Positions 51,601-64,000 of a stretch of 64,000 nucleotides of DNA are shown here, in pieces. Numbering within the stretch: position 1 is the stretch's first letter; each line of letters begins with the position of its first letter. Under the pieces are notes generated by a model. That model did not search any database, was not told where the DNA came from, and was given only the letters and a program-made list of their open reading frames with translations. Both the position numbers and the translations under genes were made by a program. The stretch spans positions 2,125,501-2,189,500 of the forward strand of contig NZ_LT607733.1 of NCBI RefSeq assembly GCF_900091445.1, given 5' to 3'. The stretch comes from Micromonospora echinofusca (GTDB lineage Bacteria > Actinomycetota > Actinomycetes > Mycobacteriales > Micromonosporaceae).

Positions 51601-54600
51601 GTGCGGGCCGTCGGGCGACGCCGGCTGGTGCCGCACCAGTTCGGCGGCGAGCCCCGAGGCGTACGCGTCGAGGTCGGCGTAGCTGAGGCGAACCTCGCCG
51701 GCGACCAGCGCCGTCTCGGCCGGCTGCGCCCGCACCCGCCGCGCGAAGTCCTCGGCCACCGTGGGGCAGGCCAAGGGCGCACGCGGGCCCCGGCCGGGCT
51801 CGGGCAGGCCACGGCGGTACGGCCGCACCAGCTCGGCCAGCGTGTGCGTGCCGGTGCCGGTCAACGCCTCCAGGCCGCGCCGGAACAACTCGGCCGCCGC
51901 GGCCACGTCGGCGGCGTCGAAGTGCTCGTCGGCGTACTCCCAGAGGCAGTCGAGGCCGGCCTCGTGCTCGACGACGGAGAGGGTGAGCGGGCACTTGGCG
52001 TCGGTCGGGGCCAGCCAGACCGGGCGGGACGCGCAGCCGGGCAGCGCCAGCGTGGAGAAGTCGGTGTTGTCGAGCACGAAGAGGAAGTCGAACAGCGGCG
52101 CGTCGGCGCCGAAGTCGTGGTCGGCGACGGCGTGCGCGAGCGCCACGTCCTGGGCGTCGAGCACCGCGCGTACGGCGTCGGCCTGCCGCCGCAGCTGCGC
52201 GCGCAACTCCTCGGCGGGCGCGAGCGTGAGGGGCAGCAGCACCGTGTTGGCGAACATCCCGACGCTGGCCTCGAAGGCGCGTACGGGTCGGTTCGCCACC
52301 GGGCTGGCGACGCGCGGACGGGTGCGGCCGGTCACCCCGTGCACGGCCCAGCCGAAGAGCGTCAGCAGCAGCGGGAAGCGGGTCAGTCCCAGCTCGGCGC
52401 CGAGCCGGTCGAGCGCGTCCCGGCGCGCCGGGACGATCGTGGTCCGGAGCAGGTGGTCCCCGCCGTCGCCGCGTCGCCGGATCGGCCGCAGCGGCGCGGC
52501 TGTCTCGTCCACGGCGGCGTAGTGGCCACGCAGGGCCTCGCGCTGCGCCCGGTAGGCCGGGTGGGCGAACCAGTCGGCCTGCCACCGGGCGTAGTCCAGT
52601 GGGGTCGCGGCGGGCTCCTCCTCGTCCGCGTCCGCCCCGTGCAGCGCGGCCGCGTACCCGGCCGACAGGTCGCGGAACAGCACGTCGAGCGACCAGCCGT
52701 CGACCGCGACGTGGTGCAGGTGCAGCAGCAGCACCCCGCCGCCGGCGCGGGGCAGCCAGTACGCCCGCAGCATGCGCGGCTGCCCGAGGTCGAAGGGTGC
52801 GGCGAAGAGGGTGCGGGCGCGCTCGCGCCACCCGGCCGCGTCGCCGCCGTCGCCCGGCTCGCGCCATGCGGCCGCGTCGCCGTCGTCGTGCGCGGTGGGC
52901 TCGCGCCACGGGTCGTAGGGCTCGCCCACCTCCTGGCGCAGCCCCTCGGCGGTGGCCCGGAAGGCGGTCCGCAGCGCCGCGTGCCGTGCCACCACCCGGC
53001 GCAGCGCCTGCCGCAGCGCGGGCACGTCGACCTGCCCGCGCAGCTCGAAGGCGAGCCCGACGTGGTAGGCGGTGGACGCCGGTGAGCGTTGCTGCAACAG
53101 CCAGAGCCGCTGCTGCTCGGAGGTGGCCGGGGCGGAGCGGGCACCGGCCGGGGCAGCCGGCACCGGGTACGGCGAGCCGGTCGTGGCGCGGGCCTGCTCG
53201 ATCGCCGTGGCCAGCGCGGCGAGGTCGCCGCCGAGCACCACCGCCTGCGGCACCTCGACGCCCCAGCGCCGCTGGATCGCGAAGCGCAGCCGCAGCGCCT
53301 TGAGCGAGTCCCCGCCGCTGGCGATCCACCCGTCCTCCGGGCGCAGGTCGGGCACGCCCAGCACCTCGCTGGCCAGCCCCAGCACCGTGCGCTGCCACTC
53401 CGCGCGGCCCGCGTCGTGTGGGTGCGGGGCGTCGTGGCCGTCGCGCCCGTCGCGTGGGTGCGGGTCGTCGCGCCCGTCGCGCCAGGGCGGGTCGTCGCGG
53501 CGCAGCAGCGCGTCGGCGTCCACCTTGCCGTTCGCGGTCAGGGGCAGCGCCGCGACGCGGTGGACCCGGTGCGGGCGCAGGTACGGCGGCAGGGTCTCGC
53601 CCAGGTGCCGGTCGAACTCCGCGTACGACAGGCCGGCGGTCGTCACCACGTACGCCAGCAGCTCGTTCGTCCCGTGCGCCGGGTCCCGCCGGGTGCACAC
53701 GTACGCCTGCCGGACCCCCGGGTGGGCGAGGAGCTGCCGCTCCACCTCGCCGGGCTCGACCCGGAAGCCCCGGACCTTGACCTGCCGGTCGACCCGACCG
53801 ACGTACTCGACGCGGCCGGCGGCGTCGGCGCGCACGAGGTCGCCGGTGCGGTAGTGGCGCCCGGCGGTGTCGTCCAGCCACGGCAGCCGGACGAAGCGGG
53901 CGGCGGTCTCGCCGGGCAGGTTGCGGTAGCCGGCCGCCAGCGCCGCGCCGCCGAGGTACAGCTCGGCGACCTCGCCCGGCGCGGCGAGGCGCTCGCCGTC
54001 GACCACCAGGTGCGCGTCGGTGCCCGGCAGCACCCGGCCGATCGGCACCACGTCCGCGTCGAAGTCGCGGGGGATCGGGTGGCACAGGGCGAACGTGGTC
54101 GCCTCGGTGGGCCCGTAGACGTTGTGCAGCCGGGTGCGGCTGGCCGGGTTGTCGCGGTACCAGCGGCGGATCAGCCGGGCGTTGAGCTGCTCGCCGCCGA
54201 TGAGCACCTGACCGACGTCGGCGAAGCAGTGCGGCAGCTCGTCGACGACCGCGTTGAACAGCGCCACCGTGATGAAGAGCGTGTCGATCCGTTCCCGGCG
54301 CAGCGCGGCGTCGAGCAGGTGCGGCGTCGCCACCGTCTCGTCGTCGAGCACGACGCAGCAGCCGCCGGTCAGCAGCGGCACCCACACCTCGAAGCTGATC
54401 GCGTCGAACGCCGGGTTGGCGAGGCTCGCGTAGCGGGCCGCCGGGGCCAGCGCGAGGTAGCCGGGCCGGGCCAGCCGCAGGACGCCCGCGTCGCGTACCT
54501 CCACACCCTTGGGTCGGCCCGTGGTGCCGGAGGTGTAGAAGACGAACGCGACCGGCGCGGGCGCGGCCCGCGGCGCCGGCTGCCCGTCCGTCCCGGTCGG

Positions 54601-54999
54601 TGCGTCGGCCGCCAGCAGCGCCGCCGCCGGCAGCGGCCGGATCCCGTCGGGCAGGTCGCCGGGCGCGTCCGGGCCGTGGACGACCGCCACGGCGGCCGAG
54701 TCGCGCAGCATGTGGTCCCGGCGACCGGGCGGGCTCTGCCGGTCCAGCGGCACCACGGTCGCGCCGAGCCGCAGGACGCCGAGCATGACGCAGACCAGCC
54801 GCCAGCCGCGCGGCAGCTGCACCGCGACCGCCTGACCCGGGTGGACCCCGGCCCGGCGCAGGGACCGGGCGACCGTGGCGCTGGCGCCGTCCAGTTCGGC
54901 GTAGCTCAGGCGCCGGTCGCCGTCGACGACCGCGACCGCGTCCGGGGTCCGCCGGGCCTGGGCGAGCACCGAGGCGGCGAGGCCGGGGGCGGACGCCAT
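45628..54999 (-). CDS. Hybrid NRPS-PKS: A-T-C-A-T-KS-KR-T-TE
   Basis: 3,123 residues from the ATG at 54999, which shares its A with the upstream stop (TGATG) and has GGGAGG 4-5 bp before it. Approximate domains: A1 1-510 (YTSGTTGRPKG; nine-residue code read by hand DAFFLGVTF, Ile/Val-like); T1 with Ser near 562 (GGDSL); C 625-1060 (HHVAVDG); A2 1090-1560 (TSGSTGTPKG; code DVQFVAHVV, proline-like); T2 near 1617 (GAGSL); KS 1690-2110 (VQAACASSL, EAHGTGTELGDP, SQIGHLG); KR about 2500-2740 (GGTGGIGRS, DYAATNG); T3 near 2823 (GADSL); TE near 2960 (GGWSFGAW). No AT domain is present between KS and KR, only a linker of about 390 residues. Several linkers contain short duplicated segments. Confidence 0.93.
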   Translation of the reverse strand: MASAPGLAASVLAQARRTPDAVAVVDGDRRLSYAELDGASATVARSLRRAGVHPGQAVAVQLPRGWRLVCVMLGVLRLGATVVPLDRQSPPGRRDHMLRDSAAVAVVHGPDAPGDLPDGIRPLPAAALLAADAPTGTDGQPAPRAAPAPVAFVFYTSGTTGRPKGVEVRDAGVLRLARPGYLALAPAARYASLANPAFDAISFEVWVPLLTGGCCVVLDDETVATPHLLDAALRRERIDTLFITVALFNAVVDELPHCFADVGQVLIGGEQLNARLIRRWYRDNPASRTRLHNVYGPTEATTFALCHPIPRDFDADVVPIGRVLPGTDAHLVVDGERLAAPGEVAELYLGGAALAAGYRNLPGETAARFVRLPWLDDTAGRHYRTGDLVRADAAGRVEYVGRVDRQVKVRGFRVEPGEVERQLLAHPGVRQAYVCTRRDPAHGTNELLAYVVTTAGLSYAEFDRHLGETLPPYLRPHRVHRVAALPLTANGKVDADALLRRDDPPWRDGRDDPHPRDGRDGHDAPHPHDAGRAEWQRTVLGLASEVLGVPDLRPEDGWIASGGDSLKALRLRFAIQRRWGVEVPQAVVLGGDLAALATAIEQARATTGSPYPVPAAPAGARSAPATSEQQRLWLLQQRSPASTAYHVGLAFELRGQVDVPALRQALRRVVARHAALRTAFRATAEGLRQEVGEPYDPWREPTAHDDGDAAAWREPGDGGDAAGWRERARTLFAAPFDLGQPRMLRAYWLPRAGGGVLLLHLHHVAVDGWSLDVLFRDLSAGYAAALHGADADEEEPAATPLDYARWQADWFAHPAYRAQREALRGHYAAVDETAAPLRPIRRRGDGGDHLLRTTIVPARRDALDRLGAELGLTRFPLLLTLFGWAVHGVTGRTRPRVASPVANRPVRAFEASVGMFANTVLLPLTLAPAEELRAQLRRQADAVRAVLDAQDVALAHAVADHDFGADAPLFDFLFVLDNTDFSTLALPGCASRPVWLAPTDAKCPLTLSVVEHEAGLDCLWEYADEHFDAADVAAAAELFRRGLEALTGTGTHTLAELVRPYRRGLPEPGRGPRAPLACPTVAEDFARRVRAQPAETALVAGEVRLSYADLDAYASGLAAELVRHQPASPDGPHRVALFFEPSVEHVVALLAAARLNLTVVPLDRAYPPALLRQVLGQVDPLCVLLAPGDEPALDAIDEGGHPRLPVVLSRSAAPVAPTYAGRPLYTLFTSGSTGTPKGVQVGDALLVNLLRWQGEAGGLAGGAATLQFSMLSFDVSFQEIFGTLCGGGTLHLPRPGLRQDMPALLEHLDAAGVERIFLPYVALQLLAEHGVRLGRYPSRLREVVTAGEQLVCTDSIRRWFAGLPGARLFNHYGPTETHVVSSLCLDGDPATWPTRPAIGRPVANTWLRVVDSADEVVPPDCPGQLLIGGELVSPCYLDDPALDRARFVEVPGLGWFFRSGDQARFDRDGLLHYLGRDDQQVKVSGHRLELGQVEAALLTHPAVVNAVVVRDDPHLVACLEFRAEAPTPQELHAHLAELLPAYVRVDRFRRLAQLPRTASGKLDRRRAASAPGEDLQPAGAAPAPVMSALEARLAALFAEVVGAPADPDRRFFDQGAGSLDLMRFHLRCVAEGLPLGIPDLFEHVTIRRLARFLGDERAVPGVPESCHPAADEPARRTVGVVATGRDETAAGPADEPVAVVGMAVRLPGADDLAAFWAMVEAGDRGIEHFAAADGLVGARSQLAGPLGFDPGHFGISRQEARLMDPQQRHLLMSCVQALAHAGIADPAGRRVGLLASCGENTYFQAMLREADPARLPDSFQLALHHEKDFLATKVAYHLRLTGPAFTVQAACASSLVAVHVAAGLLRQGDSDVMLVGGVLVDPLLTAGYRYQPQHIFSPDGHCRPFSDDAAGTVGASGVGVVVLKPLRLARRDGDTVYATITGSAVNNDGAEKLGFAAPSVAGQREVIRAALRRSGRVGGDLGYVEAHGTGTELGDPVEVAALRQAFDLAESGRTALASVKSQIGHLGAAAGVVGLVRAVLAVHHGRIPPNVDFRRLNPRLGPDPTPFHIPTKAGPWPVDRPRVAAVSSFGIGGTNAHLVCEAAEPAGADPPPDPGVPVVVLASGSAAALRADADRVADYLTARPGTYGRVLRHLQAGRTPGRWRAAAVCADATAAVAWLRTATAVEVAPVEAAPVEATGPGGTPPAADLVAAWLAGRPIRWPAGPAQPPWDFPPPAFALEDHEFARAAPPAGTTSPGGEPLPAGATSPVGTPLPSGAETVDQGWPARLPEAEWLHQPHWVRWRHAGADPAARRPGMLVIMAAEPPSPGALHAFAASHARVVVVTAADGFARLGPDSYRVDPADPDSLGRLLAALTGTDAPAGTPPDAAGQHGNAQNDHALGGIEWLHALPLAVDGAVGADTLAQSYRACVDAPAALLAAVAGLPRRPRLRAWWLSQQAQPVDGDVRRPELGLLAGACEVVPQEGDVDSHWLDLPGPDAADWAPALAALLAQRTPPPRRLALRGGYWWEQALLPVRQPAGPAARPLPAGPARYVVLGGTGGIGRSIAGWLLEQDDDCRVVLLARRGPSPAQLVPWADRVDLVEVDLAEADPDELVARLGARRVDGVVHAAGIAAGGLIGRRDAAAMRRATAARAHGALLVERLVAHHRPAFVVYCSSMSAQFGGVGQLDYAATNGMLDGFARHRADAADTTPRVCIDWDVWSEVGLARDALPTDARHRAHLAVGLSVDEGRRIFAQALRLRLPQLLVCTTALERAPEFYAPPAGPPAPPPAAPPRSAAEEIGGWLRDWLGTDRLDPAASLYEQGADSLLLLDLIDHVKEHFGVGISLSQLSHRVSLTEVLGLLGETPHPAGPTVAVQVWQAGRGRTVLCLVHPVGGDVQAYRSLVSALDPELTVCVIADPALARPGEPAWSVAERAARYHAALRERFPRDEWRWRLGGWSFGAWVALGMAAQAEAAGQPAEALYLLDPPPPDAAPTFRAYDEQRLAALFAHELGAAAGTRTPATAYADALARCCRANLASMAQHTLPRLAATPGRLWLAGRPTAGLPALADPQEQARQWRAHLAGLAWHLVDTTHYGIVGVPHVQAVAEAINAAEPTTGRTVTP

Positions 55000-57900
55000 C
55001 ACGCCTCCCGTACGGCCGGCGCGGCCGGTCGGGCGTCGCGGAGCCGGTCCATCTCGCGGTGCAGCAGCGCGGCGACCCGCAGCACGACCGCGCTCTCCAG
55101 GATGTCCCAGTGGTCGCAGTGCACCTGCTCCAGCAGGAAGTCGGCGTCGCCGCGCCGGCGCCAGAAGGCGCGTACCTCCCGCAGGAAGCCCTCGTCCCGC
55201 CCGGCGGTGGCCTGCAACAGCACCAGCCGGGCCGGCGACGCGGGGGTCCGGTAGTCGCGCATGGTGGACCGGTTGTGGTTGTAGACGCGGTGGTACTGGT
55301 CGATCTGCTCGTCGTCGATGCCCGGGTACATCCCGTTGAACTTGACGAGCTTGTCGCGGAACTCGGCCATGTCCACCGGTTCGATCGCGCCGCGGTGGGC
55401 CGGGTCGTCGGTGCCGAGGGTGTCGAGCAGGACGACGCTCAGCCCGGGGTGCCCGGCGCGGGCCAGCCGGCGTCCCATCTCGTACGCGACCAGGCCGCCG
55501 TAGGAGAGGCCGGTGAGCACCACCGGCCCGTCCAGCAGGTGCGCGACCTGCCCCAGGTACGCCTCGGCCATCGCCTCGACCGTGGGCAGGAACTCCTCGC
55601 CCGGGTTCACCCCCGGCGACTGGACGCCGTACACGCCGAGTGACTCCGGCAGCGCCTTGGCCAGCGAAAGGTAGCAGAACGCGGTGCCGCCGGCCGGGTG
55701 CACGCAGATGACCCGGCCGGCGCCGTCGCCCGCCCGGAACTCGATGAGGTTGCTCGGCGGGCGGCCCGACGCGCCCCGCCGCAGCCGGCCGCCGAGCGCC
55801 TCGATCGTCGGGTGCAGCATGATCTCGTGGACCGGCAGCGTCTCGCCGAACGCCTCGCCGATGGCGTGGGCCAGCTTGATCGCCGAGATCGAGGTGCCGC
55901 CCACGTCGAAGAAGCGGTCGCCGATGCCGATGTCCGGGTGCAGCAGCAGGCGCTTCCAGATCTGGTAGAGGGTCAGCTCGATCTGGTCGCGCGGGCTGTC
56001 CAGGTTGACCTGCCAGGGCGCGCCGGCCCGGGCCAGCCGCAGCACCTCGGCGCGGTCGAGCTTGCCGTTGGCCGTCTGCGGCAGCCGCGGCAGCTCCACG
56101 AAGAGCGACGGGATCATGTAGCCGGGCAGCCGTCGCGACAGCGCCTCGCGCCACTCGCTGACCAGCAGCGGCGTCGCACCGCCCCGGACGACGCCGGCGA
56201 CCAGCCTCGGCTCGCCGGCGGCGTCGGAGTCGACCAGGACCGCCGCCTCGCGTACGTCGGGACGGTCCAGCAGCGCGGCCTCGATCTCGCCCAGTTCGAT
56301 GCGGAAGCCCCGGACCTTGACCTGGCCGTCGCGGCGGCCCAGGTACTCGATGTTCCCGTCGGGCAGCAGGCGGGCCAGGTCGCCGGTGCGGTAGACCCGT
56401 TCCCCGGGCACGAACGGGTCGGGGACGAACCGCTCGGCGGTCGCCGCCGGCCGGCCCAGGTAGCCGCGGGCGACACCGGCGCCACCGATGTGGATCTCGC
56501 CGGTCACCCCGACCGGCACCGGCTCCCGCCGCTCGTCGAGCAGGTAGACGCGGGTGTTGGCCAGCGGCCGGCCGATCGGGCACTGCCGGGCCGTCGGCTG
56601 CGGGTCGGGGTACGCGGTGCTGTAGACGGTGGTCTCGGTCGGCCCGTACCCGTTGCGGACGCGCAGCCCGGGCAGGGCCTGCCGGATGCGGTGCAGGCCC
56701 TGCTCCGGCAGGGGTTCCACCCCGACGAGCAGTTGGCGCAGCGCCAGCCCGGCCAGCCGCTCGGCCGGGTCCTCGTCGAGCCAGCGGACGAAGGCCGGCG
56801 GCAGGTAGGCCTGCACGACGCGGTGCTCGCGCAGCCAGCCCATCAGGGCCGCCGGGTCGACGCGCACCTGCTCCGGTACGAGGTGCAGGACCCCGCCCGT
56901 GGTCAGCGGCAGGAAGATCTCCTGCACCGAGACGTCGAAGCCGACGCTCGACCAGAGCGCCGCCGCCTCCCCCTCGGCGGCGCCGAGGCGCGACACCCAG
57001 TCGTCGAGCAGGTTCGCCACCGCGCCGTGCGTGACCGCGACGCCCTTGGGCCGGCCGGTCGAACCCGACGTGTAGATCACGTAGGCCAGGTTGGCGGGGT
57101 GCACGACGACGTCGGGCGGGCCGTCGTGACGCCCCTCGGCCTCGACGGCGGCCAGGTCACCCTCGCCGAGCACCAGCGCCGGCGCGGCGTCGGCGACCAT
57201 GCCGGCGAGCCGCTCCGGCGGCAGGGCCGGGTCCAGCGGCAGGTAGGCGGCCCCGGCCTTGAGCACGCCCAGGATGGCGACGATCAGCCCCGCCGAGCGC
57301 GACGCGTGCAGGCCGACCACCTGGTCGGGGCGTACGCCCCGGGCGATCAACGCGTGCGCCAGGCGGTTGGCCCGCTGCTGGAGCGTGGCGTGGTCCAGCC
57401 GCTCGTCCCCGTCGACCACGGCGAGTGAGCCGGGGCGCCGCCGCGCCTGCGCCGCGACGCGCGCCACCAGGTCCGCCGGGCCGGCGAGCGGCCGCGCCGT
57501 GCGGTTGTACTCGACCAGCAGGCGGTGCCGCTCGTCCGCACCGAGCAGCCGCAACGCGCCGACCGGCGTCGACGGGTCGGCCGCCACCTGGGCGAGCAGG
57601 CGGACGAAGTGCCCGGCCAGCCGGGCGACGGTCGCGGCGTCGAAGAGGTCGGTGTTGTACTCGAAGATGACGTGCAGCTCGTCGGCGTGCTCCATCACCT
57701 CGACCGACAGGTCGAACTTCGCCGCGCCGGTGCTGCTCGACAGGGGCCGCAGCGTCAGGCCCGGCAGCTCCAGCCGGCCGCGCGGGATGTTCTGCAGCAC
57801 CAGCATCACCTGGAACAGCGGCGAGTAGCTGGTGTGCCGTTCCGGGTTGAGCGCGTCCACGAGCTGCTCGAACGGCAGGTCGGGATGGGCGTACGCGTCG

Positions 57901-59056
57901 AGCAGGTGCCGGCGGACGTCGGCCAGCAGCGCCGCGAAGGGCTGCTCCGGGTCCAGCCGGTTGCGGATGACCACCGTGTTCACGAAGTGGCCGATCAGGC
58001 CCTCCACGTCGCGGTGGTTGCGGTTGGCGAACGGGGTGCCGACGCAGACGTCGTCCTGCCCGCTGTGGCGCCACAGCAGCACCGACAGGGTCGCCATGAG
58101 CGTCATGAACAGCGTCGCGTCGCCGGCCCGCCCCACCTCCCGCAGCCCGTGCAGCACCGCCGCGTCCACCGTCGTGCCGTGGGTCTCGCCCCGGTAGCGC
58201 TGCACCACCGGCCGGGGCCGGTCGGTCGGCAGGGACAGCAGTGCGGGCGCCCCGGCCAGCGTCCGCGTCCAGTAGCCGAGCTGGCGCTCCAGTTCGCCAC
58301 CGCCGAGCTGCCGGCGCTGCCACAGCGCGTAGTCCGCGTACTGCACGGGCAGCTCGGCCAGGGCGGCGGCGGCCCCACCGCGCGCGTACGCGCCGTAGAG
58401 CGCGGTGACCTCGCCGATGAGGATGCCGACGGACCAGCCGTCGGCCACCATGTGGTGCACGGTGAGCAGCCAGCGGTGCTCGTCGGGGGCCAACCGGAGC
58501 AGGGCGCTACGCAGCAGCGGACCGGTGGCCAGGTCGAAGGGTGCGCGCGCCTCGGCCTCGGCGGCGGCGTCGGCGCGGTGGGACCGCTGCGGAGCCGGCA
58601 GCGCGCTGAGGTCCGTGACCGGCAGGGCGACCGGCCCGGCCGGCCGCACCACCTGGCAGGGCTCCTCGTCGACCAGGGTGAAGACGGTACGCAGCGCCTC
58701 GTGCCGGCGGACCACCTCGGTCAGGGCACGGGCCAGCGCCGGCACGTCCAGCGCGCCCACGACGTCGAAGGCGACCGGGTTGTTGTAGAACGGGTTGCCG
58801 GGGGAGAGCTGGTCGAGGAACCAGAGCTGCCGTTGGGCGAACGCGACCGGCACCGGCGCGTCCGGTCGTGGCCGGCGGGGGATCGTGTCCGCGTCGGCGC
58901 CGGTCAGGATCGCGACCAGCTCCTCCTTGTGCAGCTTGAGGTCGGCCAGCAGGTCGGGCGTGAGGACCTCGCGGGAGCCCGTGAGGCGCAGGCGGTCGCC
59001 GTCGACGCGCAGCCCGACCGCGTGCCGGTTGAGCGTGTCGAGCAGCTCGTAGGCGT

Positions 59057-59060
<4 letters not shown>
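54999..59060 (-). CDS. NRPS: TubC docking domain-C-A-T-TE
   Basis: 1,353 residues from the GTG at 59060 (GTGA overlap with the preceding gene). Residues 1-55 match a TubC N-terminal docking domain (VNAYELLDTLNRHAVGL, LLADLKLHKEELVAIL). The C domain has HHMVADG. The A domain has YTSGSTGRPKG and, by hand alignment, the code DVQYLGGVY, which I cannot match to an amino acid. The carrier reads GGTSISAIKLA. The thioesterase has VLTGLSYGGLVAYEM and a late His in VHCDHWDIL. A terminal-type TE in the middle of the gene order is unexpected. The protein either ends one line or offloads onto the next, or the gene order is not the assembly order. Confidence 0.93.

Positions 59061-64000
<4,940 letters not shown>

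Noticed and set aside
48180..53495. CRISPR-like or other regulatory repeats in the megasynthase gene
   Set aside because: The repeats are short, in frame, imperfect and within coding linkers.
54999..56583. A longer version of the hybrid megasynthase starting near 56583
   Set aside because: That part overlaps the C-A-T-TE gene in another frame and translates to an Arg/Pro-rich nonsense sequence. The ATG at 54999 has a ribosome site and begins at an A domain.

Overview
The window is very GC-rich, codes densely on both strands, and is full of GTG starts, ATGA/GTGA stop-start overlaps and strong GGAGG ribosome sites. This fits an actinomycete. Gene content (sialidase, secreted modular cellulase, ECF42 sigma factor with a DGPF partner, large NRPS/PKS genes) and word usage suggest Micromonosporaceae, probably Micromonospora-like; that placement is inference. 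No tRNA, rRNA, CRISPR array, transposase or integrase was seen.

Layout. (1) 9-7355, minus: a compact RiPP-type operon. In transcription order it holds a glycosyltransferase with a fused C-terminal domain, a 43-residue precursor peptide whose C-terminus is a perfect (Cys-x-x)5 array, a DUF692/MNIO oxidative enzyme, its partner protein, a glutamine-dependent asparagine-synthetase-like amidotransferase, and an ABC exporter. This is the strongest candidate for an undescribed system. (2) 7958-13678: housekeeping and stress genes (tandem GNAT, acyl-CoA dehydrogenase, BON protein, DGPF protein with ECF42 sigma factor, GlsB-like membrane protein). (3) 13968-26392: a sialic-acid utilisation locus with a secreted sialidase, a GntR/FCD regulator, a peptide-type ABC importer containing a permease-ATPase fusion, a NanA-like lyase, a ROK kinase, NanE and a CE7 esterase. 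Matching 7-bp repeat operators lie upstream of the sialidase and between the regulator and the importer. (4) 26482-33184: small membrane protein, two-component system, RidA/TetR pair with a palindromic operator, nitrilase-like hydrolase, and a CBM2-GH5 cellulase with an operator between its -35 and -10. (5) 33263-36143, minus: a second, miniature RiPP-like operon with two short peptides (one of 20 residues), a strong hairpin, a SagB-type oxidoreductase with an N-terminal PqqD-like segment, and an MFS exporter. (6) 36579-64000 (runs off the right edge), mostly minus: a large NRPS/PKS cluster.

In region 6 the three megasynthases read, in transcription order, (partial A)-T-Cy-A-T-Ox, then TubC-docking-C-A-T-TE, then A-T-C-A-T-KS-KR-T-TE. 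The Cy-A-T-Ox module has a cysteine-like code and should make a thiazole. One later A domain has a proline-like code. The PKS module has no acyltransferase. Downstream are GSCFA and SGNH proteins, a TauD-type dioxygenase, an FAD oxidoreductase on the opposite strand, and a discrete sub-pathway: adenylating enzyme, two free carrier proteins, a transglutaminase-like protein, a GNAT-like protein and a thioester-reductase-like SDR. That sub-pathway could build or transfer an acyl or aminoacyl unit without a condensation domain.

All functional calls come from reading motifs by eye. No database search was run, and domain borders are approximate.
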